Program-made: the position numbers and the translations under genes
Source: Bartonella sp. AU18XJBT
GTDB lineage: Bacteria > Pseudomonadota > Alphaproteobacteria > Rhizobiales > Rhizobiaceae
Direction: 5' to 3'
Assembly: GCF_028618595.1 (NCBI RefSeq)
Contig: NZ_JAQITE010000016.1
Span: forward strand, 1-46,811
DNA: 46,811 bases
In this document: positions 38,933-46,811 of the stretch, in pieces
Layout of the letters: each line of letters starts with the position of its first letter
How positions within the stretch are numbered: position 1 is the first letter of the stretch
The notes under the pieces: generated by a model
What the model was told of the DNA's origin: nothing
The model's input: the letters and a program-made list of their open reading frames with translations, nothing else
The model's database searches: none

Positions 38933-39809
38933 TAAATTATTAGAAGTAGAAGATTTACGTATTTCTTTTCCTACAACGCGCGGCATTTCAGAAGTTGTGC
39001 GTGGCGTTAGTTTTTCTGTTGGAAAAGAAAAAATTGGAATTGTTGGTGAATCCGGATCTGGAAAATCGATGACTGGGCGCGCAATACTAAGGTTGAGTCC
39101 AAGAGCAGCCATTGTTAAAGCTAAAAAAATGCGCTTTGAGGATGTTGATTTATTGGCCGCAAGTGAACCTCAGATGCGAAAAATCCGCGGGAAGCGTATT
39201 TCAATGATTTTACAGGACCCAAAATATTCACTTAATCCATTAATAAGGATTGGGGAACAGATTATGGAGGCTTACCGTATTCATTATCGTGTTTCAAAAG
39301 CTGAAGCGCGGGAACGCACCATATCTATGTTAGAATCCGTTCATATTCGTGATCCTGAACATGTGATGCGCCTCTTTCCTCATGAAATATCTGGGGGGAT
39401 GGGGCAGCGTGTAATGATTGCAATGATGCTCATTCCAAAACCTGATTTAATTATTGCTGATGAGCCAACATCTGCACTTGATATTACGGTCAGACGACAA
39501 GTTTTATCTGTATTAGATGAACTTGTGACAAAATCTGGAACGGGGCTTATTTTCATTAGTCATGATTTGAATATGATTGCTGATTTTTGTGATCGTATTT
39601 TGGTGATGTATGCGGGCCGTGTGTTGGAAGAGTTGCCTGCTTCTGATTTGTCTCACGCTTGTCATCCTTATACAAAGGCATTGCTCGCGAGTTTGCCACG
39701 GCTTGATAATCCTGTTGATATTTTGGCTGTTCCTGAGCGTGATCCTGATTGGTTATATAATCCTACGATTGTTAATGGTGTTGAGGAGGTTCCTCATGAC
39801 AAATTATGA
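38925..39809 (+). CDS. dppD: Peptide ABC transporter ATP-binding protein DppD-type
   Basis: A cytoplasmic ATPase of the importer. I place the start at ATG 38925 (MDNKLLEVEDLRIS), since the upstream extension would repeat dppC sequence in another frame. Walker A GESGSGKS is at 41-48, the Q loop at LQDPKYSLNP (97-106), the signature ISGGMGQR at 155-162 and Walker B IIADEPTSALD at 176-186. The C-terminal oligopeptide/dipeptide extension contains CHPYTKALLASLPRLD. Length is 294 residues. It overlaps dppC by 8 bp and dppF by 14 bp. The signature has GMGQ where GMRQ or GQRQ is usual. Confidence 0.95.
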   Translation: MDNKLLEVEDLRISFPTTRGISEVVRGVSFSVGKEKIGIVGESGSGKSMTGRAILRLSPRAAIVKAKKMRFEDVDLLAASEPQMRKIRGKRISMILQDPKYSLNPLIRIGEQIMEAYRIHYRVSKAEARERTISMLESVHIRDPEHVMRLFPHEISGGMGQRVMIAMMLIPKPDLIIADEPTSALDITVRRQVLSVLDELVTKSGTGLIFISHDLNMIADFCDRILVMYAGRVLEELPASDLSHACHPYTKALLASLPRLDNPVDILAVPERDPDWLYNPTIVNGVEEVPHDKL

Positions 39810-40578
39810 GAATATTATTGATGTTTCTAATTTATCTGTAACTTTTGGTCACAGGCATAAGGCCGTAACAGTTGTTAAAAATGTTAATTTTCATATTAAG
39901 CGTGGTGAAGCTTATGGTTTGATTGGTGAATCCGGATGTGGAAAGTCAACTATTTTGAATACATTGGTGGGGCTTATTCCAGATTATAGTGGAAAGTTCC
40001 TTTTTGCTGGACAAGAAGTTGAAAAGAAAAGGAGTAAGGATTTTTTACGCTGTATTCAAATGGTTTTTCAAGATCCGTATGCTTCGCTGCATCCAAGAAA
40101 AATGGTCCATACGGTTCTTTCTGAATCGCTCAAAATCCATGGGATAGATAATCAAAGAGAGCGGGTGGAGGATGCTTTAGATTCTGTTGGTTTAGATTCT
40201 TCATTTCTTTATCGTTATCCTCATGAGTTGTCTGGAGGGCAGCGTCAGCGTATTGCTCTTGCACGTGCTTTAATTATCGAGCCAGAAGTTTTATTGCTTG
40301 ATGAGCCAACATCTGCATTGGATGTGTCGGTGCAGGCTGAAATTTTAAACTTGTTGAAATCGTTGCGAGCGAGAAAAAAGCTTACTTATTTGATGGTATC
40401 CCATGATCTTGCTGTTGTTGCACATATTTGTGAACGTGTTGGAATTATGCATAAAGGAATTATTCTTGAAGAGCTTAGCAATGATGAATTACGTAATCTA
40501 CATGCGCAACACGATTATACAAAGGAGTTTTTTGAAGCCAGTATTGAGCCTATTGTCCATAGAGAGCAAAGAGTATGA
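39796..40578 (+). CDS. dppF: Peptide ABC transporter ATP-binding protein DppF-type
   Basis: The second ATPase subunit. The start is ATG 39796 (MTNYENIIDVSNLS) behind a TTGAGGAGG ribosome site located inside dppD. Walker A GESGCGKS is at 44-51, the Q loop at FQDPYASLHP (91-100), the signature LSGGQRQR at 145-152 and Walker B LLLDEPTSALD at 166-176. It has 260 residues, shorter than E. coli DppF, with a brief C-terminal extension. It is the last gene of the dppBCDF operon and overlaps dppD by 14 bp. A perfect palindrome lies 170 bp beyond. Confidence 0.94.
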   Translation: MTNYENIIDVSNLSVTFGHRHKAVTVVKNVNFHIKRGEAYGLIGESGCGKSTILNTLVGLIPDYSGKFLFAGQEVEKKRSKDFLRCIQMVFQDPYASLHPRKMVHTVLSESLKIHGIDNQRERVEDALDSVGLDSSFLYRYPHELSGGQRQRIALARALIIEPEVLLLDEPTSALDVSVQAEILNLLKSLRARKKLTYLMVSHDLAVVAHICERVGIMHKGIILEELSNDELRNLHAQHDYTKEFFEASIEPIVHREQRV

Positions 40579-41120
40579 TCGATTTTTCAAAAGAAAAAAT
40601 GCATTTTTCTGTTTTAGGTTTCGAGAAGTATTTAGTATCTTTGTTGTAATAGAGAGTTTTTGTATTTTCTATAGTGTGAAATTTTTCTAGTATAATTTAC
40701 TGAAAGAAATTTTAGCTCTCATATTTTTCACTTTATTAGGCGTACAACGTTATGAGTCATCTGCATGACTCATAACGCGCATTATATATCTGTTGTACAG
40801 TTTGTTGATTATAAATTTATGTTTAGAAGTTTTCATTGTAGATGAGCATTAAGCTTGTAAAAAATAATAGGTGATTAATAATGCTATGTTTTCTAGGAAA
40901 ATTTATTCTTTAGAGTATAGTTTGATTTTTATTGTTTTTTACAGTGTTAGCTCTTATTTATCAGAAAATGCTAAGTTTTATTCTTTGCAAAAGAAGAAGC
41001 TGTTATGAAAATTTTTCAATGGTACATGAGAATGATTCAATTCTTAAAAATAGGTTATTTGAAAGAAAAACAGATTTTATGAATACAAAAGGCAGCATAT
41101 TGTGTTGCCATTTTTGATAA
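40579..41120. other. Intergenic region after dppF
   Basis: AT-rich DNA between the dpp operon and the autotransporter barrel remnant. Two short plus-strand frames (40403-40690 overlapping dppF, and 40932-41117) have no supporting signals. A strong palindrome at 40748-40777 is listed separately. Confidence 0.55.
40748..40777. terminator. Perfect 13-bp palindrome after dppF
   Basis: CGTTATGAGTCAT and ATGACTCATAACG flank a 4-base loop CTGC, 170 bp after the dppF stop. It is the strongest hairpin in this stretch, placed between a plus-strand operon and a convergent minus-strand gene, so a two-way terminator is likely. There is no long T run, so it may act with Rho or be a different kind of element. 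Confidence 0.5.
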
Positions 41121-41129
41121 AGTGTATAC

Positions 41130-41727
41130 AGATAACAATATGTCTGTTGTTACAGTCTTGTCTTAAAACGAATAGCGTATTCTATCTGAAAAACGTGCTC
41201 CGGATATATACCAGTTTTTAAAAAGCTATAGCTGATTTCAATTTTGCGGTTTTGTCAATGATGGAATTGGTGATATCTCCTTTTGGATTTCGTAAGATAA
41301 AAGAGTATCAAGATAAAAACTACTGTCACGCTGTATACTGCCATAGGTGGTGAGTAAAGTGACATTTATTCAATATGCTCTTACTTGCTGTCTTGCATAT
41401 CCTTTGGAGTGAAAGAAGTTGTCTATAGGTTCCTACAAGATCAAAATGTGTTGTAGATATTTTGCCCTTCTAGCGCGACAAAATTAACAGCTCCTTGGTA
41501 GAGCAGCATAGCGAAGATTAGCACTGCTATAACCATATTTACTAGGAGCACTACTTATCAAAAAATAAGGCTCCTATTTCTTCATAGGCGTATAAGAAGC
41601 AGCCATTCCGTTTGTCTTATTCTTTCTCCAAGACAGATGTTCGCATATTGGCTAACAGTTGCACTTTGCTTAGCCATATCGGTCAATCCAGCATACAAGA
41701 GAGCACTGGGCATAATCAAAGAGTTTG
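41130..41727 (-). pseudogene. Decayed autotransporter beta-barrel
   Basis: Downstream of the passenger stop, the minus strand continues to encode pieces of an autotransporter translocator in shifting frames. LIMPSALLYAGLTDMAKQ (about 41719-41666) is followed, after a shift, by LANMRTSVLEKE-stop-DKRNG. Further on come VALEGQN, VGTYRQL, PKDMQDSK, YGSIQRDSSFYLDTLLSYE and KGDITNSIIDKTAKL in different frames. Several stops and frameshifts disable it, and the C-terminal third of the barrel, including the usual final aromatic strand, is not recognisable. It was once one gene with the passenger at 41731-45417. Confidence 0.8.
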
Positions 41728-41730
41728 TAT

Positions 41731-44700
41731 TTATGGCACGATAGTTTTTACTTTTGAGTCGCTATCAAGCAGTACTGGTTGTAAGCGAAAATCCCAGAAA
41801 TTTTTATTTTTTCCTAAAAGGTTTTGTTCAGTATTTGTTTTACTGTGGTTTGATTTTGGTCCATAAGCTTTCAGTATATATTTATAAGGTGAACCACTTA
41901 TTGTGATATAGTCCTGTGCAAGTTTGAAAGAGTTTTGATTTACTTTCCCAGAAACTTGAATGAGTGAAAGACCACGCACACTGGTAAGAGCAGAAGTATC
42001 TGCTTTAATATTGTTCTTTTCTAAATGTCCAGTAATATAAACCAGTGTAGTCCCTGAAACATCACCATCAATCAGAAGATGGTCAGCTTTTTGTTTGTTT
42101 ATGGCAGTGCGATCACTCCATTCGACGTTGAAATGAATTTCTGCTTTTCCTTTAGCATTGTAGACTTTTTTAGTATTTGGTCTGCCAGATCCTATGTGCA
42201 ACGTGTGGTAATGATCTTCTGTTGGCTCTCCAAAAACAATAGAGCTGTCATTGATGTTAAGGACAGAAACATCAGAACGAGATCTTTGAGCAATATCAAG
42301 AAGTTTTTCGTTATGGCTTTTTTTATTTGTGCTTGTTTTCAATGTCCATTTCGTATTGTTTTGTAAATCAAAGATTGTTTTGAATTTTTTTTCGGTGTTC
42401 ACTTTGCCGTCTAAGATGGAGTGATTGGCGTTTAGTGTAAAAGTGAAATCATTTTTTTTCGTTGAAGCTTCGGTTACTAATAAAACATTGGCGCGGATTT
42501 CTGAATTTTTGAGATTGGCTTTACCAATTGATTCATTTGCATTAATTCCAGTACCGTTTTTAATGTGAAGTTTTGTATTGGTTAAATTGATTTCTGATGT
42601 TTTATTGTTCTTAGATTTTCCAAATATCATACCTCTATCTTCTGCTGTTGCAGAAACATTTGTTACATCAATATGTCCATTATTATTTACAACAAATGCA
42701 CTATTTTCGGCAATCACTGTTCCTCCGATCATTTTAATCATCCCGCCATTTTCTGAATAAAGTCCGACCTCAGCATTTTTAATCGTTGTATTGCCATATA
42801 ATTCAACTAAACTGCCAACATCTTGGCTTTCCGCACCGAATCCGTTGCTATCTGCTGTTATTAGAGTAACATTCGTGGCTTTAATACGCCCACCATTTTC
42901 AGCAGATAATGCAGTAGTTTTACCTTGTACTGTTCCTCCCGTTACGGTAACGATGGATTTTAAGTCTTTTGCATAGAGTCCAGCGTTGTCAGATGATGTA
43001 ATTTGAGCATTGTCAGTTAAAGTAATGGTACTGCCGTTTATAGCAGATATTGCTGCACCTTTTGCGTTAAATGATCCTCCAGAAACGGTTATTTGAGAAC
43101 CATTATCTGAAATTATGCTATTGATTGCTTGCGGAACGGTTACATTTTCTAAAGTAATGGCACTTCTTCTTGCATTTATTGCATTGATTAGTAGTGCATC
43201 GCCCTTACTATTTAATATCGTTACATCTTTCAGTTTGTTATTGCTCTTGTTTTTTAACAAGTGAACGCCTGTTTCGGAAGCAGTAATAGTTCCTCCTATC
43301 ATTTTGATTGTGCTATCGTTTTGCGCATCAATTCCGATTTTAACGTCACTGATCGTTGTATTTCCAAGCAATTCGATCACACTGTTAGAGCCAGAGGAAG
43401 CTGCACCAGCAGCTACACCACTGCCATTATTAGTTGCTTTTAAAGCAACATTCGTAACCGTAATATGGCCACCTATGTCTGCTTCTAAGGCGGTATATTT
43501 TCCTGTCACGCTTCCTGTTGTCATTGTAATCGTGGATTTTGAGTCTTGTGCATAGAGGCCTGCTTCATCATGTGACGTAATTTGAGCATTGTCCGTTAAG
43601 GTGATGCTGCTGCCATTTTGAGCACATATTGTTGCATAGCTTGAATCAAATGATCCTCCAGAGATTGTTATGTTAGAACGATTATTTGCAATTACGCTGT
43701 TGCCTGTTTGAGTCACTTTTACATTTTTTAAAGTGAGTCCACTTTCTTTCTCTAGAAGTATTCCTTTGCCTGAATTTTTATCTTTACCGGTTGATATTAT
43801 TACATTTTCTAGTTTACTTTCGGGGCTCTTACTGTTCACGAAGCCAACACCAGTTTTAGAAGTTGTAATAGTCCCCCCAATCATTTTAATTACGCCACCG
43901 TTACTTGCCACAAGCCCAACAGCAGCATTCTTAATCGTTGTATTGCCATATAATTCAATCATACTATTAGCGCTATCAACTCCTGCGCCTATTGTAGGAA
44001 CATCAGAGACCTTGCCCCCATGTTCATTTGTTGTTAGAGCAACATCTGTGACCTTAATATGTCCACCGTTTTCTGCGATCAACGCTAATTCTCCGGTTAC
44101 TGTTCCTCCAGTCATTGTGATGGTAGAATGTACACCATTTGTATAGAGTCCTGTGCTATTTGATGATGTTGATGTAACTTGAACGTTGCCTTTTTTACTA
44201 CTAGTTAAAGTAATGTTGCTGCCGTTTCCAGCGTATACCCCTACGTTTTTTCCCTCAAATGATCCTCCAGAAACCGTTACTTTAGAATGATTATTTGCAA
44301 CTATGCCACTTTTTGCATGCGTAACTGTTACATTTTCTAAAGTGACGTTACTTTCCTTGTCAGCACCTATTCCTGTGATTTCAGGGGCTTTATCGTTACT
44401 GCTCGATATTTTCACATTTTCTAGCTTGTTTCCATTGCTCTTGCTATTATAGAAACCAGCACCGGTTGCAGAAGCTGTAATGGTCCCTCCGATCATTTTA
44501 ATCATTCCACTGTTTTGTGCATGAAGACCGATTACAGCATTCTTAATTGTTGTATTCCCATGCAATTCAATCATGCTGTTCGGACCGCCGGCGACAACTG
44601 TTCCGATTTTATCATTCGTCGCTGTTAACGCAACATCCGTGACTTTGATATGTCCACCGTTTTCTGCAACCAACGCCATTTTTTCTGTGATTACGCTTCC

Positions 44701-45417
44701 ACCCGTCATTTCGATTGTGGTTTTTGAATCTGTTGCATGGAGTCCAGTGCCATGAGATGATGTAGTTTGAACATTATTGGTTAGAGTTACACGACTACCA
44801 TTGTAAGCAGATATTGCTGCCTTTGTGGCATCAAATGATCCTCCCAATATCGTGATTTCAGATTTATTATTTGCAGTAACGCTATTCATTGCCTTACTCA
44901 CCTTTAGATTTTCTAAAGTGACTTCACTGTTTTTGTCTGCAACTATTGCAAAATTTAGTGGTGCTTTGCCTTTGCCACTTGATATTATTATATCTTTTAG
45001 CTTGTTTTCAGCATTCTTACTGTTCAAGAACTTAGCGCCAGTGTTGGAAACTGTAATAGTTCCCCCAGTCATTTTTAGTGTAGCACCATCTTTTGCTACA
45101 AGACCGAAGAAAATGCTAGAACCAGTTCCTTTAATGGTTGTACCATCCAGTAATTCAATCGCAGTGTTAGAACCTTCAGCTGTTATAGCATGCGTATTTG
45201 TGCTTATATTGGTGTTTGTTTTTTTGTTTCCGATTATCGTCAAATGCTTGCCGATAATTTGGCCGCTTTTTTTTGCGTGAATAATTTCATAGGTTTCGTT
45301 GGAAACTTCTTTTTTACTTTCTGAAATTTCAAGATTTTTAGCTTGTGCATTAAGATGGATACCAGACAGTACAACTGCCACAATTGCTGTGCAGGATAGA
45401 AGAAATTTTTTAGGCAT
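41731..45417 (-). CDS. Repeat-rich autotransporter passenger, barrel lost
   Basis: A 1228-residue surface-adhesin-like protein. The start ATG 45417 (MPKKFLLSCTAIVAVVLSG) is chosen for its AAAAGGAGC ribosome site; the frame is open 11 codons further. The signal peptide ends at about residue 26 (LNAQA). Four tandem repeats of 196, 204, 194 and 191 residues follow, bounded by N-S/T-x-IELxGNTTIK and containing IKMIGGTI, SGGSF, ITLTDNAQITS and ENGGHIKVT; then comes a partial fifth repeat and a pertactin-like stem region (about 900-1220). The pattern predicts a right-handed beta helix. The frame stops at TAA 41731-41733, right after LDSDSKVKTIVP, where related Bartonella proteins continue into the barrel. 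Without a barrel the product could be stuck in the periplasm or released. Confidence 0.85.
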   Translation of the reverse strand: MPKKFLLSCTAIVAVVLSGIHLNAQAKNLEISESKKEVSNETYEIIHAKKSGQIIGKHLTIIGNKKTNTNISTNTHAITAEGSNTAIELLDGTTIKGTGSSIFFGLVAKDGATLKMTGGTITVSNTGAKFLNSKNAENKLKDIIISSGKGKAPLNFAIVADKNSEVTLENLKVSKAMNSVTANNKSEITILGGSFDATKAAISAYNGSRVTLTNNVQTTSSHGTGLHATDSKTTIEMTGGSVITEKMALVAENGGHIKVTDVALTATNDKIGTVVAGGPNSMIELHGNTTIKNAVIGLHAQNSGMIKMIGGTITASATGAGFYNSKSNGNKLENVKISSSNDKAPEITGIGADKESNVTLENVTVTHAKSGIVANNHSKVTVSGGSFEGKNVGVYAGNGSNITLTSSKKGNVQVTSTSSNSTGLYTNGVHSTITMTGGTVTGELALIAENGGHIKVTDVALTTNEHGGKVSDVPTIGAGVDSANSMIELYGNTTIKNAAVGLVASNGGVIKMIGGTITTSKTGVGFVNSKSPESKLENVIISTGKDKNSGKGILLEKESGLTLKNVKVTQTGNSVIANNRSNITISGGSFDSSYATICAQNGSSITLTDNAQITSHDEAGLYAQDSKSTITMTTGSVTGKYTALEADIGGHITVTNVALKATNNGSGVAAGAASSGSNSVIELLGNTTISDVKIGIDAQNDSTIKMIGGTITASETGVHLLKNKSNNKLKDVTILNSKGDALLINAINARRSAITLENVTVPQAINSIISDNGSQITVSGGSFNAKGAAISAINGSTITLTDNAQITSSDNAGLYAKDLKSIVTVTGGTVQGKTTALSAENGGRIKATNVTLITADSNGFGAESQDVGSLVELYGNTTIKNAEVGLYSENGGMIKMIGGTVIAENSAFVVNNNGHIDVTNVSATAEDRGMIFGKSKNNKTSEINLTNTKLHIKNGTGINANESIGKANLKNSEIRANVLLVTEASTKKNDFTFTLNANHSILDGKVNTEKKFKTIFDLQNNTKWTLKTSTNKKSHNEKLLDIAQRSRSDVSVLNINDSSIVFGEPTEDHYHTLHIGSGRPNTKKVYNAKGKAEIHFNVEWSDRTAINKQKADHLLIDGDVSGTTLVYITGHLEKNNIKADTSALTSVRGLSLIQVSGKVNQNSFKLAQDYITISGSPYKYILKAYGPKSNHSKTNTEQNLLGKNKNFWDFRLQPVLLDSDSKVKTIVP
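42813..45168 (-). repeat. Four in-frame tandem repeats of 573-612 bp in the passenger
   Basis: Repeat boundaries, taken at the Asn/Ser codon before IELxGNTT, fall at 45168, 44580, 43968, 43386 and 42813, giving units of 588, 612, 582 and 573 bp, all multiples of three. The units are diverged but colinear. Such repeats allow recombination that changes passenger length. Confidence 0.8.
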
Positions 45418-46229
45418 CAGTCTGCTCCTTTTAAAGCCCCTAACATTCATTTCCCCGCAACTTCATAAGAAGAAGTGAAAATAGATATTGCTTTTATTTT
45501 AATAACACAGCACTTGGATATTTTATTTTGCTTTTTTTGTCAAAATTAAAGTTGCATTTATATTTAATTATATAATAACTAAATTTATTTCGTAATGTAT
45601 TTTTATCTAATTATATTTTAAAAATAAGTTTTTCATATTCATGAAAATATTATGAGTTGCATTAATAATATTTTTATTGATTGTAGATATTCTTTTATAC
45701 CAATATTCACTGGTGTATGAGTAAAGAAATACAGGAATAAAAAAGACAGTAAAAAACGTAATGTAAAAGAGAAGAGCAGTGCTTTTACAGTTTTATATTT
45801 TCAAAAAAGAAGAGGTTTTAAATTTTTAAAGTCAATAAAGAATAAATATTTTTGTGTGTAATTTGACTTTATATTTTATACTGAGTGGGAAAAGGTGAAA
45901 TTAGGGTAGATATGCGATAATTAATTGTTGTTGTCTACAATGTATATCAAATGAGTTTTTGACAGCAAAAATGAGAAAAGACTTTGACAGAGCTTTGAAG
46001 ATTCTTTGAGTGCTCAGTGTTCTCTTTGAACACATAAAATATACAGAATCTGCTGATAAGCCACAATTTCCGAAAGGCTACATATTACACAAAACCCCGT
46101 TGGATGTAGCCTGACATTAGGTTTCGTACTAAGTGTGAAGATATGGAAATACATGGTGCTTTATTATTTTTATGACCGCCTCTTACCATTAAATGCGCAA
46201 TTTTGTCAAATTGGATTTTTCAGCTAAAA
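45418..46229. other. Intergenic region upstream of the autotransporter
   Basis: About 800 bp, very AT-rich. The right end of the autotransporter promoter region should lie near 45440-45600. Further on, GGCTACAT and ATGTAGCC (46076-46083 and 46104-46111) form an 8-bp hairpin with a 20-base loop. No coding frame is supported. Confidence 0.5.
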
Positions 46230-46236
46230 TTGTAAA

Positions 46237-46811
46237 ATGGCATGGGGCAATGCCCATCCCGTTTTAACGGGCGTCATCATCAACACCATTGCTGCCCTGA
46301 TGGCTTTTAATATTGCTCTACGGGTGTTGCGATTTACCATAGCTGGCACACGTCTTGGTTTGTTTTTGGTGCAGATACCATCACCATCACCCGTTGGAAG
46401 AATATCATTGCTGCTGCTTTTGATTGTTCTGCTCATTGGCAAAAGTTCAAACAAGGGCTTAGCGCTGTTGGCAGGTGGTTTGGCAACGTGTGGGAGGGGT
46501 TTAAACAAAGCCTTTCCAATTTTTGGCAATGGTTGAAGAGCTTTTTTGTCCGCGAAAAGCTCTCTGAGTGTGCTAAGGCTGTATGGAACAAGCTGGAGAA
46601 GATTTAGCGGGTTGGATTGTTGATGGTTTTATGGGCACCATCTCACAATTGACAGATTTTTGTAAATCTTTACCTCACCGCATAAAGGGGTGGATTGGGT
46701 CCATTGATGTAAGAGGTTTTTTGCCAAGTTTTTTGGGAGGCAAAACAACCATTCAACCGATTGCACAATTTGCGGGGGCGGGGCGTTCCCCTTTCACAGA
46801 AGCAAAAGGCA
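46237..46811 (+). pseudogene. Phage tail tape-measure protein remnant (runs off the edge)
   Basis: Three frames in turn read like one phage tail tape-measure C-terminal region. The first holds AWGNAHPVLTGVIINTIAALM (from 46240), the second ADTITITRWKNIIAAAFD and RWFGNVWEGFKQSLSNFWQW (46371-46606), and the third EDLAGWIVDGFMGTISQLTD to the window end. Frame changes near 46340-46370 and at about 46600 break it. The second break reads GGAGAAGATTTAGC, consistent with loss of one copy of a 10-bp direct repeat. Tape-measure proteins set phage tail length; this one is dead or belongs to a decayed prophage. Confidence 0.7.

Noticed and set aside
39610..39795. 62-codon N-terminal extension of dppF
   Set aside because: It lies in another frame of dppD, and the ATG at 39796 has a strong GGAGG site and the expected family start.
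42813..45168. Regularly spaced repeats that might suggest a CRISPR array
   Set aside because: The repeat unit is ~580-610 bp, diverged and coding in frame; it is a protein repeat, not short direct repeats with unique spacers.
43733..45280. Plus-strand frames opposite the autotransporter
   Set aside because: They are shadows of the repeat-rich minus-strand gene and reappear once per repeat.

Overview
The window is a low-GC alphaproteobacterial chromosome segment. Its proteins look like Hyphomicrobiales and most specifically like Bartonella: a short dPGM-type GpmA, the rpmH-rnpA-yidC-engB order, an inducible-autotransporter-type passenger with tandem repeats, Bartonella-style prophage debris, and long, decayed AT-rich gaps. 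The genus is an inference from protein style and gene order; the species cannot be fixed from the sequence alone.

Layout. 1-1018: tail of a prophage or phage remnant (a small membrane protein and a frameshifted DNA adenine methylase) abutting the 3' end of a tRNA-Leu(CAG) gene. 1316-2777: dapB-gpmA operon (minus). 2778-3951: gene-poor gap with a small inverted-repeat element. 3952-7896: a glutathione S-transferase gene, then rpmH-rnpA-yidC-engB (all minus), covering ribosome, RNase P, membrane insertion and ribosome assembly. 8489-9550: Mrp/ApbC Fe-S carrier ATPase. 9916-12371: proC-like reductase, a small membrane protein, yraN-family nuclease-fold protein and rsmI (minus). 12372-14406: about 2 kb with only small or decayed frames. 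14407-17793: etfB-etfA-ETF:quinone oxidoreductase operon (minus). 18306-21339: a coiled-coil protein with a C-terminal membrane anchor, a TauE/SafE-family permease paired with a TIGR02186-type membrane protein, and a DUF6460-type protein.

21750-40578 is the most striking part. Five paralogous family-5 (DppA/OppA-type) periplasmic binding proteins lie upstream of one dppBCDF transporter operon. The first three are each preceded by a decayed copy of the first ~217 codons of xseA. The intact xseA follows the third paralog and is itself preceded by a ghost of a dppA 3' end. This is a fossil record of repeated tandem duplication of a [dppA + 5' xseA] unit. tag overlaps the 3' end of xseA. The last two binding-protein genes precede dppB, dppC, dppD and dppF, which form a tightly overlapping operon for peptide (possibly also haem) import.

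41130-45417 (minus) is a large repeat-rich autotransporter passenger (1228 aa). It stops exactly where the beta-barrel should begin, and a multiply broken barrel remnant continues downstream. The right edge (about 46230-46811) carries a phage tail tape-measure remnant split over three frames. Surface and acquisition genes (binding proteins, adhesin) and phage remnants are thus interleaved with conserved housekeeping blocks, and duplication with pseudogenisation is the main theme of the accessory parts.
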